Below the pieces are notes generated by a model. The model searched no databases, had not been told where the DNA came from, and saw only the letters and a list, made by a program, of their open reading frames with translations. Position numbers and translations under genes: made by a program. Shown here piece by piece: positions 1 through 9,727 of a stretch of 64,000 nucleotides of DNA (positions are counted from its first letter, which is position 1; each line of letters opens with the position of its first letter). This stretch comes from Sorangium aterium (lineage in GTDB: Bacteria > Myxococcota_A > Polyangia > Polyangiales > Polyangiaceae): positions 913,501 to 977,500 of the forward strand of contig NZ_JAQNDK010000006.1 of the NCBI RefSeq assembly GCF_028368935.1, read 5' to 3'.

Positions 1-436
1 CCGTGTCCGGCCCGCCCGCGGCGCGCTCGTAGGCGAGCGGCATCGTCGTGAAGTGCGCTCCTTCCAGGAGCTCGCCCTCCTGGGTGAACAGGCGATCGCA
101 GAACACCTGAATGGGTTTATCGATCTCGCCCACCGCCATCCGCGCGATCAGCGACCGCGCGGGGCTGCCGCCGGGCGCGTGGGCGTGGCCGACGAGGACG
201 ACATCGGCGCCCTGCTTGAGCGGCGCGAGATCGCTCGCCTCGATCAGGCTGCGCGCGGGGTCGTCGTCCAGGTGCGCGTCGCGCTCGCGGATCGGCTCCT
301 GCGCGGGCGCGAGCGGCGACTCGCCCGGCGCGAGCGTGAAGGTCGCCTTGCAGACGACGGTGAGCACCCAGGTCAAGGAGCGCACCTGCCAGAGGAGCGA
401 GGCGACGGGGAGCGGCCCCTCGGAGACGACATCCAT
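1..436 (-). CDS. DUF2169 domain protein, N-terminal part (cut by window edge)
   Basis: The minus strand reads openly from an ATG at 436 to the left edge, about 145 residues. The start MDVVSEGPLPVASLLWQ, then VLTVVCKATFTLAPGE and GHAHAPGGSPARSL, follows the layout of DUF2169 proteins, which are often found beside type VI secretion effector genes; the function is not settled. The plus-strand frames over this stretch lack such similarity and are rejected. It lies 248 bp downstream of hypE on the same strand, and nothing suggests it belongs to the hydrogenase operon. The C-terminus is outside the window. Confidence 0.75.
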   Translation of the reverse strand, partial: MDVVSEGPLPVASLLWQVRSLTWVLTVVCKATFTLAPGESPLAPAQEPIRERDAHLDDDPARSLIEASDLAPLKQGADVVLVGHAHAPGGSPARSLIARMAVGEIDKPIQVFCDRLFTQEGELLEGAHFTTMPLAYERAAGGPDT

Positions 437-684
437 AGGTGGGCCGACGGTACCACCACTCCGGCGGCTCGACTACGAGGCGACCGCCGACATCGCCGCT
501 CGCCATGGCGGGGACACGCTCCTTCGGTGGACATAGAGCAAGATAGGTAAGAGGCGCGCACGACATGGGGTGATGAGGTCGTGACCAGCTCGACGGACAA
601 CGATCTCGACGCCCACGGTGCCGTGTCGCTCAGCCCTGCACGGCTCGCCCGACACGAATGCTTCGCGCGCTCCGATCCGCGGCC

Positions 685-1713
685 TCAGCAGATCCGCGGG
701 AGCTGCTCGCCGGAGAGCAGGTCGAGTGTGCGCCGGGTCCCGAGCCGGGTCCTCAGGACAACGCTCCCTTTCCCGTCCCCGACGATCCGGCCGATGCGCG
801 CGGCCCCCCGGCCGAGCGGGTGGTCGCGCAGGCTCGCCAGGGCGCGCTCCGTCTGGGCTTCCGGCAGGAACGCGACGAGCCGGCCCTCGCACGCCACGTA
901 AAGCGGGTCGAGCCCGAGGAGCTCGCACGCACCGAGTACCGCAGGTTCCACGGGGATCTGCGCTTCCTCCACCTCGACGTGGACGCCCGCGTCGAGCGCG
1001 ATCTCGTTCAATACGGCTGCGAGCCCGCCGCGGGTCGGATCCCGCAGGCAGTGGACGTCGAACCCCGCGTCGATGAGCGCCGCGGCGAGGCCTTGGACCG
1101 GCGCGCAGTCGCTCTCCACGGGCTCCTCGAACGCCAGCGCCTCACGCACGGACAGCACCGCGATCCCGTGCCGCCCCACATCGCCGGACACGAGCACGGC
1201 ATCGCCCGGTCGGACCCGGCGCGGCGCGATGACCACGCCCTCGGGCACCACGCCGATGCCGGCGGTGTTGATGAACAGCCCATCTCCCTTGCCCCGGTCG
1301 ACCACCTTGGTGTCGCCCGTCACGAGCTCGACCCCGCACGCGTCCGCAGCAGCGCGCATCGACAGCGCGATCTGCTGGAGCTCGCCGATGGGCAGCCCCT
1401 CCTCCACGATGAAGCCGGCGCTCAGGTAAGCGGGCCGGGCGCCCGTCATGGCGAGATCGTTCACCGTGCCGTAGACGGACAGCTTGCCGATGTCGCCGCC
1501 GGGGAAGAAGCGCGGATGCACGACGTAGGTGTCCGTGGTGAACGCCAGGGACGCGCCGCCGAGCCGCACCACGGCGCCGTCATGGCGTGTCGAGAGAGGA
1601 GCGCTGTCGAACGCGGGCAGGAAGACATGCTCGATGAGCTCACGCATGAGCCGCCCGCCGCCGCCGTGAGCGAGCTGGATCGTCCTTTCGCGCAGCGGCG
1701 CGGGGCAGGTCAT
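685..1713 (-). CDS. hypE: Hydrogenase maturation factor HypE
   Basis: HypE (342 aa) dehydrates the carbamoyl group placed on its C-terminal cysteine by HypF, giving the thiocyanate that becomes the CN ligand of the [NiFe] active site. The protein ends in PRIC, the essential C-terminal Cys motif. The N-terminal [11 protein letters not shown] and the PurM/AIR-synthase-like ATP-binding pattern ([28 protein letters not shown]) are all present. The ATG at 1713 overlaps the hypD stop as ATGA, so translation is probably coupled. It is the last gene of the hydrogenase operon; the next gene downstream is 248 bp away. Confidence 0.95.
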   Translation of the reverse strand: MTCPAPLRERTIQLAHGGGGRLMRELIEHVFLPAFDSAPLSTRHDGAVVRLGGASLAFTTDTYVVHPRFFPGGDIGKLSVYGTVNDLAMTGARPAYLSAGFIVEEGLPIGELQQIALSMRAAADACGVELVTGDTKVVDRGKGDGLFINTAGIGVVPEGVVIAPRRVRPGDAVLVSGDVGRHGIAVLSVREALAFEEPVESDCAPVQGLAAALIDAGFDVHCLRDPTRGGLAAVLNEIALDAGVHVEVEEAQIPVEPAVLGACELLGLDPLYVACEGRLVAFLPEAQTERALASLRDHPLGRGAARIGRIVGDGKGSVVLRTRLGTRRTLDLLSGEQLPRIC

Positions 1714-2819
1714 CTCGAACCGCACGGCGGGTCCGCCCTCCGGTAACGGTAGTAGGCCGCGCACGCGCCTTCCGAGGAGACCATCGTGGCGCCCAGCGGG
1801 GTCTCCGGCGTGCAGCGTGCGCCGAACGCGGGGCAGTCCGGCGGCTTGATCACCCCCTGGAGCACGAGGCCGCTCTTGCAGTCGGTCTTCGATCGGGGCT
1901 CCGGTTCGCCTGCCGGTGCCCACCGCCGCTCTGCATCGTGGTCCGCGTACGGCGCCCGGAGGCCGAGCCCGCTCCCGGCGATGGGACCGATGCCTCGCCA
2001 GGTCCGGGGCACGATCTCGAAGACCTCCCGGATCATGCGCTGCGCGGCCTCGTTGCCGGCCTCGCGCACCGAGCGGGCGTACTGGTTCTCCACGTCGGTG
2101 CGGCCCTCCTCGAGCTGCCGGACGCACATGAAAATGCCCTGGAGGATATCCATCGGCTCGAAGCCCGTGACCACGATGGGGACGCGGTGCTCGGCGGCGA
2201 GCGGACGGTAGGCGTCGATGCCCATCACCGTGCACACGTGGCCCGCGGCGAGGAACCCGTCGACGCGCCGATCCGGCGCCCGGAGGATCACCTCCATCGC
2301 AGGCGGCACGAGCACGTGCGACACGAGGAGCGAGAAGTTCCGGATGCCGCGGCGCCGCGCCTGGAACACCGCCATCGCGTTCGCGGGCGCCGTGGTCTCG
2401 AAGCCGACCGCGAAGAAGACGACCTCACGATCCGGCAGGCGCTCGGCGAGCGCGAGCGCGTCGAGCGGCGAGTAGACGACGCGCACGTCGCCGCCCCTCG
2501 ACTTCACCGCGAACAGGTCGTCGCTGGAGCCGGGGACGCGCAGCATGTCGCCGAAGGAGCAGAACGTGACCTCGCGCCGCGAGGCGATCTCGAGCGCACG
2601 ATCGATGAGCTCGACCGGCGTGACGCACACCGGGCAGCCCGGGCCGTGGAGGAGCGAGATCTCCGGGGGCAGGAGCTCGTCCAGGCCGAAGCGGACGATG
2701 GCGTGCGTCTGACCGCCGCAGACTTCCATGATCGACCAGGGGCGAGAGACCACCCGCCGGATCGCCTCCACGTACGGCCCGACGCGCTGCGCGTCGCGGT
2801 ACTCGTCGATGAACTTCAT
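1710..2819 (-). CDS. hypD: Hydrogenase maturation factor HypD
   Basis: HypD (369 aa) is the Fe-S scaffold protein that, with HypC, carries the Fe(CN)2CO unit. Conserved cysteine motifs are visible: EVCGGQTH near residue 39, [10 protein letters not shown] near 67-72, and a C-terminal Cys set ([19 protein letters not shown]) that holds the [4Fe-4S] cluster in the family. The start MKFIDEYRD at 2819 overlaps the hypC stop as ATGA, and its own stop overlaps the hypE start in the same way. Length is normal for the family. Confidence 0.95.
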   Translation of the reverse strand: MKFIDEYRDAQRVGPYVEAIRRVVSRPWSIMEVCGGQTHAIVRFGLDELLPPEISLLHGPGCPVCVTPVELIDRALEIASRREVTFCSFGDMLRVPGSSDDLFAVKSRGGDVRVVYSPLDALALAERLPDREVVFFAVGFETTAPANAMAVFQARRRGIRNFSLLVSHVLVPPAMEVILRAPDRRVDGFLAAGHVCTVMGIDAYRPLAAEHRVPIVVTGFEPMDILQGIFMCVRQLEEGRTDVENQYARSVREAGNEAAQRMIREVFEIVPRTWRGIGPIAGSGLGLRAPYADHDAERRWAPAGEPEPRSKTDCKSGLVLQGVIKPPDCPAFGARCTPETPLGATMVSSEGACAAYYRYRRADPPCGSR

Positions 2820-3061
2820 CGCGGCTCCTCCCCCTCGCGCGCCGCGCCGAGCTCGTCGAGGTAGGAGAGCGTCCGTCGCGCCGACGCCTCGTCGATGCGG
2901 CTGATGGCGAAGCCCGCGTGCACGATCACGTAATCGCCGGCCTCCGCCTCCGGCACGTAGGCGAGGCAGATCTCCTTGACGATCCCGCCGAAAGCGACGC
3001 GGCCGAGCCGGAGATCGCCACCCGCGACGCCGAGGACCTTGCCGGGGATGCCGAGGCACAT
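2816..3061 (-). CDS. hypC: Hydrogenase assembly chaperone HypC
   Basis: Small chaperone of 81 aa beginning MCLGIPGKV; the Cys after the initiator Met is the residue that binds iron and partners HypD in this family. The OB-like core ([17 protein letters not shown]) is typical of HypC/HupF. It starts 2 bp after the hypF stop and overlaps hypD by 4 nt, so it lies in the middle of a tightly packed hypA-F-C-D-E run. Confidence 0.95.
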   Translation of the reverse strand: MCLGIPGKVLGVAGGDLRLGRVAFGGIVKEICLAYVPEAEAGDYVIVHAGFAISRIDEASARRTLSYLDELGAAREGEEPR

Positions 3062-3063
3062 CG

Positions 3064-5427
3064 TCACCTCTCCATCGCGTGCGATTCCGCGTGCGATTCC
3101 ACGTCCGATTCCACGTCCGATTCCGCGTCCGCGCCGCGCCGCGCGGCCACGAGGACCTGGCCGAGCGACAGGCCGCCGTCGCCCGGCGGGTAGAGCCTCG
3201 GCGCGTAGACCTCCACGCCTCGCGCCGCGAGGCGCTCGCGGATCGACGCGGCGAGGAGCGCGTTCTGGAAGCACCCGCCCGCGAGCACGATGCGCCCGAG
3301 GCCGCTCGCGGCAGCGAGCGCCTCGGCGACGTCCGCGAGCGCCGCGTGAAAGCGGGCCGCGATGACGCCCGGCGGCACGCCGTCACGCCGATCGTCGAGC
3401 ACCGCGTCGATCAGCGGTCCGAAGTCGAGCACCGCCGGCACACCGGGCGCGCCGGCGCGCAGCGGCAGCGGATAGCCCGCCTGCGCGCCGGCCGCCTCGG
3501 CCAGGCACTCCAGCTCCATGGCGGCCTGCCCCTCGAAGCTCGCCGCCCCGCGCAGGCCCGCGAGCGCCGCTACCCCGTCGAACAGGCGCCCCACGCTCGT
3601 CGTGCGCGGCGAGCTCGTCCCGCGCGCGAGCATGGAGAGCAGCGGGCCGAGCTCGGCCTCGCGGAACCAGGAGCGCGCGTGGTCCCGGGCGCCCTCGCCG
3701 CGGAGCTCCCAGAGCAGGCCGAGCGCGGAGCGGCGCGGCTCCCTCATGGCGCGCTCGCCGCCCGGCAGCGGGAAGGAGCGGAGGTGCGCCGTGCGGCGGA
3801 ACGACGCCCCGTCCACGACCAGCGCCTCGCCGCCCCAGAGGGCGCCGTCGAGCCCGTAGCCGGCTCCGTCCCACGCGAGGCCGAGGACAGGTCCGTCGAG
3901 GCCGTGCTCGGCCACGCAGGCGGCGACGTGCGCGTGGTGGTGCTGCACCCGGACGAGCGGCGCGCGGAAGGCCGCCGCGAGCTGCTCGGCGATGCGGCTG
4001 GACGCGTAGTCGGGGTGGAGATCGCAGGCGACGCGCTCCGGCCGCACCCGGAACAGGCGCGCGAGGTCGAGGGCCGTGCGCTCTATGAGGGCGGCGCCCT
4101 CCGCGGTGTGCGCGTCGCCGAGGTGCTGGCTGACGACCACCTGGCCGTCGAAGAAGAGCGCCGTCGTGCTCTTCAGGTGGCCGCCGAGGGCGAGGATCGG
4201 CGGGGCGTCGACCCGCAGCGGGAGAGGCAGCGGGGTGAAGCCGCGCGCGCGGCGGAGGAGCTCGACGCCGGCCGGCCCGACGCGGGCCACGGAGTCGTCG
4301 AGGGGGCGCACGATCGGCCGGTCGTGCACGAGGAACAGGTCGGCGATGCCGCTCAGGCGCTCCAGCGCGTCCGATGTGTCGGTGCAGATAGGCTCGTCCG
4401 AGAGGTTGCCGCTCGTGCAGACCACGGGCCGACCGACGAGCTGGAGCACCAGCCGGTGGAGCGGCGTGTAGGGCAGCAGCGCACCCAGGCGCGGCGTCCC
4501 CGGCGCGACAGCGTCGGCGACGGCGACCCGCGCGGCGGCGGGCGAGAGGCGCCGCAGCAGCACGATCGGCGCCTCGGGACCGCGCAGCGCGTCCGCCTCC
4601 GCGGGAGACACGCGGCAGGCGCCGCGCACGGCGTCGAGCGAGCCGAACATCACCGCGAACGGCTTGGCGTCGCGGCGCTTCCGCCGGCGCAGGAGCGCGA
4701 CAGCGTCCGGCGATGTCGCGTCGACGAGCAGGTGGAAACCACTGAGCCCCTTCACGGCGACCACCTTCCCCGCCAGCACCGCGGCCGCGGCCTCGCGGAG
4801 CGCGCCATCAGGCGACCCGGAGCCCCGAATGCCGGGCTCCAGCGGGTCTCCGGCTGCGGCGACGAGCTGGACGCGCGGGCCGCATGCAGGGCAGGCGATG
4901 GGCTCCGCGTGGAAGCGCCGGTCCGAGGGGTCCGCGTACTCCGCGGCGCACGCGGGGCACATCGGGAAGCGATCCATCGTGGTCCTGGCCCGGTCGTACG
5001 GGATCCCCGAGAGGATCGTGTAGCGGGGGCCGCACTGCGCGCAGCTCGTGAAGGGGTAGCCGCGGCGGCGGCCGGTCTCGCTGTCCACCTCGCGGGCGCA
5101 CTCCTCGCAGACGGCGAGATCCGCGGGCACCGACGGGCGCGCCCCGCTCCCCGCCTCGCTGGCGAGGATCTGGAACGGGCCGGCATCTTCCTCGGCCCGC
5201 CGCTCGATCTCGATGCGCTCGACGCGCGCGGGCGCGCTGGGCTCGCGGGTCAGGCCGGCGATGAAGGCGTGCAGGCTGCGCTCCGGCCCCTGCACCTCGA
5301 TCTCGACCCCGCCGGGGCCGTTCCGCACCCAGCCGCCCAGGCCGAGCGCGGACGCGCGCCGGTACACGAACGGCCGGAAGCCGACCCCCTGGACGATGCC
5401 GTCCACGCGGAGCGCGAGGCGCGGCAC
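3064..5427 (-). CDS. hypF: Carbamoyltransferase HypF
   Basis: HypF (787 aa) makes carbamoyl-adenylate from carbamoyl phosphate and transfers the carbamoyl group to HypE, the first step to the CN ligands. Domains in order: acylphosphatase-like (residues 1-90, [15 protein letters not shown]), two zinc-finger-like Cys sets (about 105-190, CEEC...CAQC, CPAC...CPAC), YrdC-like (about 200-380), and a Kae1-like C-terminal domain with the HHHAH metal motif. It starts with GTG at 5427, 2 bp after the hypA stop. An odd feature is an acidic C-terminal tail built from a 12-nt tandem repeat (ESDV/ESHA units), which is not part of the usual HypF fold. Confidence 0.95.
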   Translation of the reverse strand: MPRLALRVDGIVQGVGFRPFVYRRASALGLGGWVRNGPGGVEIEVQGPERSLHAFIAGLTREPSAPARVERIEIERRAEEDAGPFQILASEAGSGARPSVPADLAVCEECAREVDSETGRRRGYPFTSCAQCGPRYTILSGIPYDRARTTMDRFPMCPACAAEYADPSDRRFHAEPIACPACGPRVQLVAAAGDPLEPGIRGSGSPDGALREAAAAVLAGKVVAVKGLSGFHLLVDATSPDAVALLRRRKRRDAKPFAVMFGSLDAVRGACRVSPAEADALRGPEAPIVLLRRLSPAAARVAVADAVAPGTPRLGALLPYTPLHRLVLQLVGRPVVCTSGNLSDEPICTDTSDALERLSGIADLFLVHDRPIVRPLDDSVARVGPAGVELLRRARGFTPLPLPLRVDAPPILALGGHLKSTTALFFDGQVVVSQHLGDAHTAEGAALIERTALDLARLFRVRPERVACDLHPDYASSRIAEQLAAAFRAPLVRVQHHHAHVAACVAEHGLDGPVLGLAWDGAGYGLDGALWGGEALVVDGASFRRTAHLRSFPLPGGERAMREPRRSALGLLWELRGEGARDHARSWFREAELGPLLSMLARGTSSPRTTSVGRLFDGVAALAGLRGAASFEGQAAMELECLAEAAGAQAGYPLPLRAGAPGVPAVLDFGPLIDAVLDDRRDGVPPGVIAARFHAALADVAEALAAASGLGRIVLAGGCFQNALLAASIRERLAARGVEVYAPRLYPPGDGGLSLGQVLVAARRGADAESDVESDVESHAESHAMER
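3078..3125 (-). repeat. 12-nt tandem repeat, four units, in the hypF tail
   Basis: Four adjoining 12-nt units (3078-3089, 3090-3101, 3102-3113, 3114-3125) differ at one or two positions. Read in the hypF frame they encode four-residue units [16 protein letters not shown] just before the stop. Because the unit is a multiple of three, copy-number change would keep the frame. Confidence 0.85.
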
Positions 5428-5429
5428 GG

Positions 5430-5771
5430 CTACTCCACCTCCAGGGCATCCAGGCCGAGCCCCAAACGCCCGAGGAGCGTCGCCTGGTCGCCGCCGCAGC
5501 GCGGGCAGAGCAGCACGTGATGGTCGGGCGCGTACGTGCCGCCGCAGGAGAGGCAGCGCGCCTCGACGCGGTGGAGCCGCAGATCGAGGCGCGCCCCCTC
5601 GGCCGGCGTGCCGCGCGCGTGCGCCGCGAAGTGGAGCGAGAGGCTCTCCGGCGAGAGCGCCTCGGCCTCGGCCACCCAGCCGCGCACCGAGACGACCCGC
5701 GTCGCCCCCTCGGCCGCGGCGCGGTCCAGCGCGGCGGAGAGCAGCTGTCGAGCGATGGACGACTCGTGCAC
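5430..5771 (-). CDS. hypA: Nickel metallochaperone HypA
   Basis: HypA (113 aa) delivers nickel to the hydrogenase large subunit. The N-terminal M-H-E carries the His2 nickel ligand, and two CxxC pairs (Cys73/76 and Cys89/92) form the structural zinc site. The start is GTG at 5771, giving MHESSIARQLL. It is 4 bp downstream of the endopeptidase gene and 2 bp upstream of hypF. Its usual GTPase partner hypB is not in this operon or anywhere in the window. Confidence 0.95.
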   Translation of the reverse strand: MHESSIARQLLSAALDRAAAEGATRVVSVRGWVAEAEALSPESLSLHFAAHARGTPAEGARLDLRLHRVEARCLSCGGTYAPDHHVLLCPRCGGDQATLLGRLGLGLDALEVE

Positions 5772-5775
5772 GGGC

Positions 5776-6258
5776 TCACCCTCCGAGGAACGAGAGGACG
5801 CGGGCGGCAGCCCGGGGGACCGCCGCGGCCACCTGGGGCGAGAGGCCGGGCTCGTCCGACGCGCGGGGCTCCGGGTCGCCTGACGGCGCCCTGCGCCCGC
5901 CGATGCTCACGCCGACGATGCGGATGTCGGGTGAGAGCCGGTCCGGCGCCGTGATGCGAGCAAGCTCGATGGCCTGCCCCACGCCGAGGCCGTGCGTCGA
6001 GACCGGGACAGGCGCACCGGCGGCGAGATCCGAGGGGGAGAGCTCGAGCACCTCTCCGGGCGGCGACGCGAGCACGGCGTCGACGACCACGACCGTCGAG
6101 GGCGTCTGAAGGAGCGAGACGAGCGCGGTCGTGTCCCTCGCCTCGACGACCTCCGCGTCGTCCGGCAGACCCTGGCGGCGCAGCGCCTCGAGCACGGCGA
6201 GGCCGGCAGCGTCGTCCCCGGCGGCGCGTTGCCCGAGGCCGATGATCCGCGTGGTCAT
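5776..6258 (-). CDS. Hydrogenase maturation endopeptidase (HyaD/HycI type)
   Basis: A 160-aa protease of the M52 family that trims the C-terminus of the large subunit once nickel is inserted. The N-terminal [21 protein letters not shown] is a variant of the family GNxLxxDDGxG signature, with the metal-binding acidic residue near position 16. The segment VVVVDAVL and the His in VSTHGLGV match the other metal-site regions. The ATG at 6258 overlaps the large-subunit stop (ATGA), fitting a dedicated protease for that subunit. Confidence 0.9.
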   Translation of the reverse strand: MTTRIIGLGQRAAGDDAAGLAVLEALRRQGLPDDAEVVEARDTTALVSLLQTPSTVVVVDAVLASPPGEVLELSPSDLAAGAPVPVSTHGLGVGQAIELARITAPDRLSPDIRIVGVSIGGRRAPSGDPEPRASDEPGLSPQVAAAVPRAAARVLSFLGG

Positions 6259-7559
6259 CGCGGCGCCTCCTCGACGCGCAGGGTGAGGAAGTGCGTCGCG
6301 CAGGAGATGCAGGGGTCGTGGTTGCGCACGGCCTGCTCGGCGCGCGCGGTCGCCTCGCGGAGCGGCAGCGACGCCAAGGACGGCGACATCGCGCAGAGGT
6401 CCTCCTCGATCGAGAGCTGGTTCTGCGACGTGGGCGGGACGATCTTGGCGTCCAGGATCGTCCCCTCGGCGTCGAGCGTGTAGCGGTGGTACAGGAAGCC
6501 GCGCGGCGCCTCGGAGCCGCCGTAGCCCGTGCCCGCGCGGAGCGCAGGAGGCGCGACGAACGGCGCCGGCGGGGGCGCGTACGCCTCGATGATCCGGATC
6601 GACTCCTCGAACGCTTGAAGGATCTCCACGAGGCGCACGAGCAGGCTCCGGAACGGGTTGCGGCACGGGACGGCGAGGCCGGCGGCGCGCGCTGCGTCCT
6701 GGACCTCGGGGAGCAGGCGATCGAAGCTCAGGTTGAAGCGCGCGAGCGGCCCGCACAGGTAGCTGCCGCTGCCGTGGATCCTCGATCTCAGCGCGGTCGA
6801 CCAGGAGACGTGCTCCTCGATGAAATGTGCGTCGTAGTCGCGCACCTCGATGCCGAGCCCGCCCGAGGAGACGAGGCGCCCCTCGGTGATCGCGTACACG
6901 TCGTCGCTGCGGAGCGCGACGAACTCGTAGGGCCGATCGAGCTCCGGGCACGGCAGCGTCGCCATCCAGGAGAGGCACGCGCGCGTGCGCTCACTCCCGG
7001 CGCGCAGCTCGGGGAGCAGGCCCTCGAGGTCCGCGCGGGACGGCGCGCTGTAGAAGCCGCCGACGCGGGTGTTGACCGGGTGGATCTCGCGGCCCCCGAG
7101 GAGCGCGACGATGGCGTTCCCCGCCTTCTTGATGGCGAGCCCCTTCGCGACCCAGTCGCGGTGATCGCGCGCCATGGCGACCGCGTCTGGGTAGCCGAGG
7201 AAGTCGGGCGCGTGCAGCAGGAAGACGTGCAGGGCGTGGCTCTCGATCCACTCGCCGCAGTAGAGGAGGCGCCTGAGCGCGCGGAGCTCCGGGCCGAGCT
7301 CGATGCCGAGCGCGTCCTCCATCGCGCGGCACGCGCTCGTGATGTACGCGACCGGGCAGATGCCGCAGATGCGGGACGTGATGTCGGGCGCCTCCGCGTA
7401 GCCCCGGCCGCGGAGGAACGCCTCGAAGAACCGCGGGGGCTCGAAGATCGAGAGGCGCGCCTCCTTCGCCCGCCCGTCCTCGATCACGAGCGTCAGCGAG
7501 CCCTCGCCCTCGACGCGGGCGAGGTAGTCGACCGCGATCGTGCGCGTCTCAGCGCTCAT
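6255..7559 (-). CDS. hydA: [NiFe] hydrogenase large (alpha) subunit, group 3b type
   Basis: The catalytic subunit (434 aa) that holds the Ni-Fe centre. Both ligand pairs are present: RICGIC (Cys65, Cys68) and DPCISC (Cys417, Cys420), the latter followed by a short extension that the endopeptidase should remove after His423. No signal peptide or membrane segment is seen, and the neighbouring diaphorase-like gamma and Fe-S beta subunits point to a cytosolic NAD(P)-linked bidirectional enzyme of the sulfhydrogenase type (group 3b). It overlaps the small-subunit gene by 11 nt and the protease gene by 4 nt. Confidence 0.93.
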   Translation of the reverse strand: MSAETRTIAVDYLARVEGEGSLTLVIEDGRAKEARLSIFEPPRFFEAFLRGRGYAEAPDITSRICGICPVAYITSACRAMEDALGIELGPELRALRRLLYCGEWIESHALHVFLLHAPDFLGYPDAVAMARDHRDWVAKGLAIKKAGNAIVALLGGREIHPVNTRVGGFYSAPSRADLEGLLPELRAGSERTRACLSWMATLPCPELDRPYEFVALRSDDVYAITEGRLVSSGGLGIEVRDYDAHFIEEHVSWSTALRSRIHGSGSYLCGPLARFNLSFDRLLPEVQDAARAAGLAVPCRNPFRSLLVRLVEILQAFEESIRIIEAYAPPPAPFVAPPALRAGTGYGGSEAPRGFLYHRYTLDAEGTILDAKIVPPTSQNQLSIEEDLCAMSPSLASLPLREATARAEQAVRNHDPCISCATHFLTLRVEEAPR

Positions 7560-8325
7560 GCCGCTCGCTCTCCGCGCGGAACGCCGGGGCGTTCGCGTTG
7601 AAGGTGCGGTGGAGCCGCACGAGGTCGCGCTCCGGCACGCCCGCCGCCCGGAACGCGCGCGAGAGCGACTCCATGTTCGGCGCCTCCATGGGCCCGAAGC
7701 AGCCGTAGCAGCCGCGCTGGTAGGTCGGGCAGAGCGCGCCGCAGCCCGCGTGCGTCACCGGGCCGAGGCAAGGCGTCCCGGTCACCATCACGCACACGTT
7801 GCCGCGGCTCTTGCACTCGACGCAGACGCTGTGGCTCGCGACATTGGGCCGGCGCTCGTGGAGAAAGGCGCTGATCACCTCCAGGAGCTGGCGCTTGTCC
7901 ACCGGGCAGCCGCGCAGCTCGAAGTCGACGGGGACGTGGTCGGCGATCGCCGTGGAGGTGGCGAGGGTCTCGATGTACGCGGGCGAGGCGTACACGACCG
8001 ACAGAAACTCACGTACATCCGCGAAGTTGCGCAGCGCCTGGATGCCCCCGGCCGTGGCGCAGGCGCCGATCGTGACGAGCGACTTCGACAGCCGCCGGAC
8101 CTCGCGGATCCGCTCCGCGTCGGCGGGCGTCGTGATCGACCCCTCGACCAGCGACAGGTCGAACGGCCCCTCGCGCTCGAGGCTCGTGGCCTCCTTGAAG
8201 TAGGCGATGTCGATCGCGGCGGCGAGCGACAGGAGCTCGTCCTCGAGGTCGAGGACGCTGAGCTGACAGCCGTCGCACGAGGCGAACTTCCACACGGCGA
8301 GCTTCGGCTTCACGCGGCGCGCCAT
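7549..8325 (-). CDS. hydD: [NiFe] hydrogenase small (delta) subunit
   Basis: A 258-aa electron-transfer subunit. The N-terminal SCDGCQLS and GACATAGG and GCPVDKRQ cysteines form the proximal cluster site, and a Cys-rich C-terminal half ([31 protein letters not shown]) provides further clusters. There is no twin-arginine signal, so it should be cytosolic. The ATG at 8325 is chosen; a GTG at 8334 overlapping the upstream stop as GTGA would add three residues and cannot be excluded. Confidence 0.93.
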   Translation of the reverse strand: MARRVKPKLAVWKFASCDGCQLSVLDLEDELLSLAAAIDIAYFKEATSLEREGPFDLSLVEGSITTPADAERIREVRRLSKSLVTIGACATAGGIQALRNFADVREFLSVVYASPAYIETLATSTAIADHVPVDFELRGCPVDKRQLLEVISAFLHERRPNVASHSVCVECKSRGNVCVMVTGTPCLGPVTHAGCGALCPTYQRGCYGCFGPMEAPNMESLSRAFRAAGVPERDLVRLHRTFNANAPAFRAESERHER

Positions 8326-8330
8326 GGCGC

Positions 8331-9257
8331 TCACAGCTCCCGGACCGCGAGCAGCGGTCCCACGCGGTCGTAACGGAGCACGGGGCCGTCCTTGCAGATG
8401 AAGCTCGGCCCGAGCTGGCAGCGGCCGCAGATCCCCACCGCGCACTTCATGTTCCGCTCCAGCGAGGCGTGGACGCGCTCGCCGGGGACGCCGCGGCGCT
8501 CGAGCTCGCGCGCCGTGAAGCGCATCATCACCTCCGGCCCGCAGACGAAGGCGACCGCGCGGCCCGGCTCGAAGTCGGCGAGGCGCAGGAGGGCCGGCAC
8601 GACGCCGACGTGCCCGCGCCACCCGGGCCCTGCGCGATCCACGGTCACGAGCACCTGCAGGTCGGCGCGACGGCTCCAGCGATCGAGCTCCCTGCTGTAG
8701 AGCAGGTCCTCGGGCCCGCGGGCGCCGTAGAGCAGCGCGACGCGGCCATAGGCGGCCCGGTGCCGGAGGATGTGGCAGAGCGCCGGCCGCAGCGGCGCCA
8801 TCCCGAGCCCTCCGGCGAGGAGCAGCACGTCCTCGCCGCGCGCCTCGTCGACGGGCCACGAGCTCCCGAACGGACCGCGCAGCCCGAGCGCCATGCCCGC
8901 GCGGAGGCGCCCGAGCGCGCGGGTGACCGGGCCGACCTCGCGGATCGTGTGCAGGAGCCGATCGGGCCGCGCGGGATCCCCGCTGATCGAGATCGCGACC
9001 TCGCCGACCCCGAAGGCGTAGAGCATGTTGAACTGGCCGGGCGCGAAGGCGAGGCCGCCCGGGCGGCCCGGCAGGTCGATCGTCGCCGTGAAGGTGGTCG
9101 CCGTCTCGCGGTGGACGCGCCGCACGCGCGCCGGCTCCGGCGCCCAGGGGTTTGGCGCTGGCTGGCGATCCGCAGCCCCAGGCGGCGAACCGGTGCCCCT
9201 GGGGATCGCTGGGTCCGGAGCGACGGGCAGCGGGATGTCCCGCGGCACGAAGGTCAT
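8331..9257 (-). CDS. hydG: Hydrogenase gamma subunit, FAD/NAD(P)-binding oxidoreductase
   Basis: A 308-aa ferredoxin-reductase-like subunit that passes electrons between NAD(P)H and the hydrogenase Fe-S chain. An FAD-binding barrel (about residues 45-150), a nucleotide-binding segment [16 protein letters not shown], and a C-terminal [2Fe-2S] motif ([13 protein letters not shown]...C) are visible, as in dihydroorotate dehydrogenase electron-transfer subunits and sulfhydrogenase gamma. The N-terminal 40 residues are Pro-rich and not conserved. The start overlaps the upstream stop as ATGA. Confidence 0.9.
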   Translation of the reverse strand: MTFVPRDIPLPVAPDPAIPRGTGSPPGAADRQPAPNPWAPEPARVRRVHRETATTFTATIDLPGRPGGLAFAPGQFNMLYAFGVGEVAISISGDPARPDRLLHTIREVGPVTRALGRLRAGMALGLRGPFGSSWPVDEARGEDVLLLAGGLGMAPLRPALCHILRHRAAYGRVALLYGARGPEDLLYSRELDRWSRRADLQVLVTVDRAGPGWRGHVGVVPALLRLADFEPGRAVAFVCGPEVMMRFTARELERRGVPGERVHASLERNMKCAVGICGRCQLGPSFICKDGPVLRYDRVGPLLAVREL

Positions 9258-9721
9258 GGCTCGGCCCTGTAGACGTCGAGCCGCTGCAGCCGCACGCGCT
9301 CCAGCCGCGCGTAGAGCTGCCGGAGGAGGCGCAGGGACACGGCGTATCCGAGCGCGGGATCGGCGTCCGAGCACGCCCGCAGGTGCGCTGCGTCGAGCCC
9401 GATCGAGCGGACCGGCGTGACCGCCCGCGCGTCGAGCACCCATCGCCGCGGCGGGAAGAGCCAGTGCAGGCCCAGGATGTCCCCGCCCGCGAGGCTCTCG
9501 ACCTGCACAGGGGCGCGGCCGGGGCGGTGGATCTCGAGCGTCACGCGCCCCTGCGCGAGCAGGTAGAGCGTGTCCGCCTCGCCTCCCTCCCGGAGGAGGA
9601 ACGCCCCCTCCGGGAAGCTCCGCGCAAACGCGCCCTCGGCCAGGCACGCGAGGTGCGCGGCCGGGAGCCCGTCCAGGAACGGGTGGGCCCCGAGGATGGG
9701 GAGGACCTCCTCCGCCTTCAT
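9254..9721 (-). CDS. Cyclic-nucleotide-binding domain protein inside the hydrogenase operon
   Basis: A 155-aa single-domain protein of the CRP effector-domain fold: [21 protein letters not shown]-like beta-roll, then a Gly-rich turn ([16 protein letters not shown]) where the phosphate-binding cassette lies. There is no DNA-binding helix-turn-helix after it, so it is unlikely to be a classical CRP regulator. It sits between the Fe-S beta and gamma subunit genes, 6 bp after the former and overlapping the latter by 4 nt. It may gate the enzyme in response to a small ligand (inference). The typical cAMP-contacting Arg is not obvious. Confidence 0.85.
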   Translation of the reverse strand: MKAEEVLPILGAHPFLDGLPAAHLACLAEGAFARSFPEGAFLLREGGEADTLYLLAQGRVTLEIHRPGRAPVQVESLAGGDILGLHWLFPPRRWVLDARAVTPVRSIGLDAAHLRACSDADPALGYAVSLRLLRQLYARLERVRLQRLDVYRAEP

Positions 9722-9727
9722 CGGCGC

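Noticed and set aside
53-550. Plus-strand frames at the left edge
   Set aside because: The minus strand reads a DUF2169 protein through the same bases; the plus frames are Arg-rich without similarity.
3079-5520. An 813-codon plus-strand open frame opposite hypF
   Set aside because: Low-complexity Arg/Ala/Glu translation, antisense to a well-supported gene; an effect of base composition.
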